In this document: positions 37,410-39,180 of the stretch, in pieces
Layout: the number at the start of each line of letters is the position of its first letter
How positions within the stretch are numbered: position 1 is the first letter of the stretch
Assembly: GCA_002344825.1 (NCBI GenBank)
Contig: DDUN01000007.1
Location: forward strand, 1 to 39,180
Length of the DNA: 39,180 nucleotides
From: Candidatus Multiplicimicrobium inquinatum
GTDB taxonomy: Bacteria > Omnitrophota > Omnitrophia > Omnitrophales > Aquincolibacteriaceae
Direction: 5' to 3'
Notes under the pieces: generated by a model
Told to the model about the DNA's origin: nothing
The model's database searches: none
Seen by the model: the letters and a program-made list of their open reading frames with translations, nothing else
Position numbers and translations under genes: made by a program

Positions 37410-38252
37410 TTACGCTTTATCGATCACCATCAAAATCTGCATTAAAAATAAATAAAACACCGAGTAAAGAAAAAACGGCTTGGCGCCTTTATCCAAATCA
37501 CGGAGATCGCGCACCGCTTTCCAGCAAAAAAGAATTCCCAGGGCAAGCGCGCCGAAAAAATAAATTTTTCCGGTCATGCCGGTCAAAGACGGGAGCAAGC
37601 TCACCGGAACCAAGGCAAAAGTATACAACATTAGTTTTTCGCGAATCCGGCTCGGGTTTTTTTCTTCCACCGTCAGCATGACGAACCCGGCTTTTTCATA
37701 ATCTTCGCGGTAAACCCACGCCAGCGATAAAAAATGCGGCAGCTGCCATAAAAAAATAATGCTCGCCAAAACCCAAGCCTGAAATGGAGCGGCTCCCGCG
37801 CTTGCGGCCCAGCCGGCAACCGGCGGCAAAGCACCCGGAATAGCGCCCAAAATAGTATTCAGAGAAGATTTCTTCTTCGCGGGCGTATACGCAAATAAAT
37901 AAGAGCCCACAATCGCAATGGTCACCAGCGCGCAAAGTGCCAAACCGGTTAAAATTAAAAGCGCCAAACCGGCCAAGCAAAAAACAAACCCAATCCAAAA
38001 CGCGGCTGCCGGCTGAATTTTCCCGGCAGGCAGCGGACGGTTTTGCGTGCGCTTCATGCGGCTGTCTTCGTCGCGCTCCATCCATTCGTTTAGAGCCATG
38101 GCGCCCGCCGCGGCGAGCCCTGTCCCCAAAGTCATCCAGATAAAATCATCAAAACGAAACGGGGCCGGCGCCAAATAAAAACCCACCATCGCGCTCAGCA
38201 CCGTTAAAAAAACAAGCCGGATTTTAGTTAGCTCTGAAAGAATTTTTAACAC
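37410..38252 (-). CDS. ctaB: Protoheme IX farnesyltransferase (heme O synthase)
   Basis: Adds farnesyl to heme B to give heme O. The 280-residue UbiA-superfamily protein has about eight to nine TM helices. The first Asp-rich loop NEWMERDEDSRMKRT is followed by RPLP (residues 55-74), and YTPAKKKSSLNTILGAIPGA marks the CyoE/CtaB subgroup. It lies between ctaA (11 bases upstream) and the ABC genes. Confidence 0.95.
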   Translation of the reverse strand: MLKILSELTKIRLVFLTVLSAMVGFYLAPAPFRFDDFIWMTLGTGLAAAGAMALNEWMERDEDSRMKRTQNRPLPAGKIQPAAAFWIGFVFCLAGLALLILTGLALCALVTIAIVGSYLFAYTPAKKKSSLNTILGAIPGALPPVAGWAASAGAAPFQAWVLASIIFLWQLPHFLSLAWVYREDYEKAGFVMLTVEEKNPSRIREKLMLYTFALVPVSLLPSLTGMTGKIYFFGALALGILFCWKAVRDLRDLDKGAKPFFLYSVFYLFLMQILMVIDKA

Positions 38253-38263
38253 AAAGACCTAAA

Positions 38264-39142
38264 TCAGCGGATCGCTTTGACTCGTTTGGCGAGCATCCAC
38301 GTTAATAAAAATATGGTCGCCAATAAACCCGCGCCCAAACTCTGATGAAAAGTTGTAAAAACAATTTGTGCCTGGGATGGATCTTGCATGCGCGCCATCA
38401 GCTGAGTAAAGCCCAAGCTTCCCGCCCCCAAAACTACCTGCAGCATCACCGCGGCAAGCAAAAAGTGCGCGGTTTGCGATAAAGCTTTGTCTTTCGGTTC
38501 CAAATGCGCGACGCGCAAATAAACTAAAATCACATGCGTCACCACGACAAGCGCGAAAGCGGTATGCGTTAAAGCAATGTGTAAATGGCGCATATGCCTT
38601 GTTGCCGCGCCCAGCAAAAGCTGAAACAGAAAAATAAACAAAGTCACGCGCGCCAAACGAAACGCTTTTTCCAGGCGCGTTTTTCCTTCGGCGGAAAGCG
38701 TTAATTGCAGCGGATCAGCTTCGCAATGAACGTCATAAGCAAAAAGACAAAGCGCGGAAAAAAAGATTTGTCCCAACACACCGTGAATAATTGAAACCAG
38801 CGGCGGCAAATTAAGCAACACGGTCGCTCCGCCGAAAACGCCCTGCAAAATCACAAGCCAAACCAAAATGCGCGAAAAACTTTTCAGCTTGGGTGAAGCG
38901 CCTTTGGAAAAATGCGTCCAAAAAGTCATGATCAGCGTTAAAAATCCGACGAAGGTCGCGATCATGCGGTGTCCATGTTCCCAGAAAATTTTACCTACCA
39001 TCGGCGGCATCCACTCTCCGTAAGAGAGCGGCCAATCCGGAACGGACAAGCCGGCTTCATGACTTTTAACCAACCCGCCGGCGACAATTAAAACAGCTCC
39101 GGAAAAAGCGGAAAAAAGACTGAAGCGGTACAGATTTTTCAT
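38264..39142 (-). CDS. ctaA: Heme A synthase
   Basis: Converts heme O to heme A for aa3-type oxidases. 292 residues from ATG 39142, eight TM helices in two four-helix halves. The heme-ligating histidines are in HEAGLSVPDWPLSYG, FWEHGHRMIATF, IIHGVLGQ, ALTHTAFALV and TTFHQSLGAG. ATG 39142 is chosen because it overlaps the upstream stop (ATGA) with AAAGGG before it; the frame is open 11 codons further. Its presence implies an aa3-type terminal oxidase and aerobic respiration. Confidence 0.93.
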   Translation of the reverse strand: MKNLYRFSLFSAFSGAVLIVAGGLVKSHEAGLSVPDWPLSYGEWMPPMVGKIFWEHGHRMIATFVGFLTLIMTFWTHFSKGASPKLKSFSRILVWLVILQGVFGGATVLLNLPPLVSIIHGVLGQIFFSALCLFAYDVHCEADPLQLTLSAEGKTRLEKAFRLARVTLFIFLFQLLLGAATRHMRHLHIALTHTAFALVVVTHVILVYLRVAHLEPKDKALSQTAHFLLAAVMLQVVLGAGSLGFTQLMARMQDPSQAQIVFTTFHQSLGAGLLATIFLLTWMLAKRVKAIR

Positions 39143-39180
39143 TTTAAAGCCCTTTGCTTTTGGCGGTAAAACCAAGCGGC
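39139..39180 (-). CDS. 3' end of a gene running off the window
   Basis: The last codons read AAWFYRQKQRALK and stop (TGA at 39141-39139), overlapping the ctaA ATG by the ATGA arrangement. In this context a further cytochrome oxidase assembly or subunit gene is likely, but 13 residues do not identify it. Confidence 0.5.
   Translation of the reverse strand, partial: AAWFYRQKQRALK

Noticed and set aside
1..39180. CRISPR arrays, rRNA or tRNA genes, insertion sequences
   Set aside because: I looked for regularly spaced repeats, cloverleaf or rRNA motifs and transposase motifs on both strands and saw none.

Overview
The window reads as one continuous stretch of bacterial chromosome, most of it coded on the minus strand. 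It has no rRNA, tRNA, insertion sequence, CRISPR array or phage gene that I can see. The gene content is that of an aerobic or facultatively aerobic heterotroph: three TCA-cycle enzymes (aconitase, malate and isocitrate dehydrogenases), plus a heme A / cytochrome oxidase assembly cluster (ctaA, ctaB, Sco1, DUF420). Three short secreted proteins resemble the TIGR04073 (putative exosortase-associated) family and one protein carries a CxxC-x17-CxxC zinc ribbon. I associate both with PVC-type lineages such as Omnitrophota or Verrucomicrobiota. That placement is inference, because there is no marker gene.

Layout. 0.2-6.1 kb is a minus-strand trehalose / osmotic-stress operon: MscS channel, membrane-anchored HAMP-OtsA fusion, GH15 glycosidase, otsB. 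6.4-11.7 kb holds gamma-carbonic anhydrase, acnA, mdh and icd on the minus strand, read icd first. 11.9-16.8 kb holds an inositol monophosphatase, a secreted FnIII-like protein, a tandem palindromic repeat element, a TIGR04073-like protein, prfC and a VF530-family protein. 16.9-20.6 kb holds an HtrA-like protease, a small membrane protein, a zinc-ribbon protein and an arsenic operon (arsR, an 11-codon Cys-rich ORF, acr3, arsC). 20.9-26.1 kb is a long minus-strand operon with three envelope proteins of unknown function, mutM, a membrane protein, an ABM-fold monooxygenase and an Uup-like ABC-F ATPase. mutY-ygfZ run divergently from it. 28-33 kb holds an excisionase-type HTH protein, two more TIGR04073-like proteins, pyrE, an rRNA/tRNA methyltransferase, rsmB and a small membrane protein. 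33-39 kb holds pepA, DUF420, Sco1, an ABC-2 transporter, ctaB, ctaA and the last codons of a gene running off the window.

Two signals look least explained. (1) A dispersed stem-loop element occurs four times outside recognised protein domains (77-105, 16485-16513, 29255-29285, 34577-34606). It has fixed flanks and covarying stem pairs, and read on the minus strand it keeps a G-U wobble and a GAAA tetraloop. Two copies sit immediately 5' of prfC and pepA. (2) The arsenic operon has two matching palindromic operators. The second is followed by an 11-codon ORF (MDGCCGSGCCK) with a strong ribosome binding site and then a terminator-like hairpin before acr3, a layout that suggests a Cys-rich leader or metal-binding micropeptide. 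A likely leaderless arsR transcript, whose operator fills the promoter spacer, belongs to the same locus.
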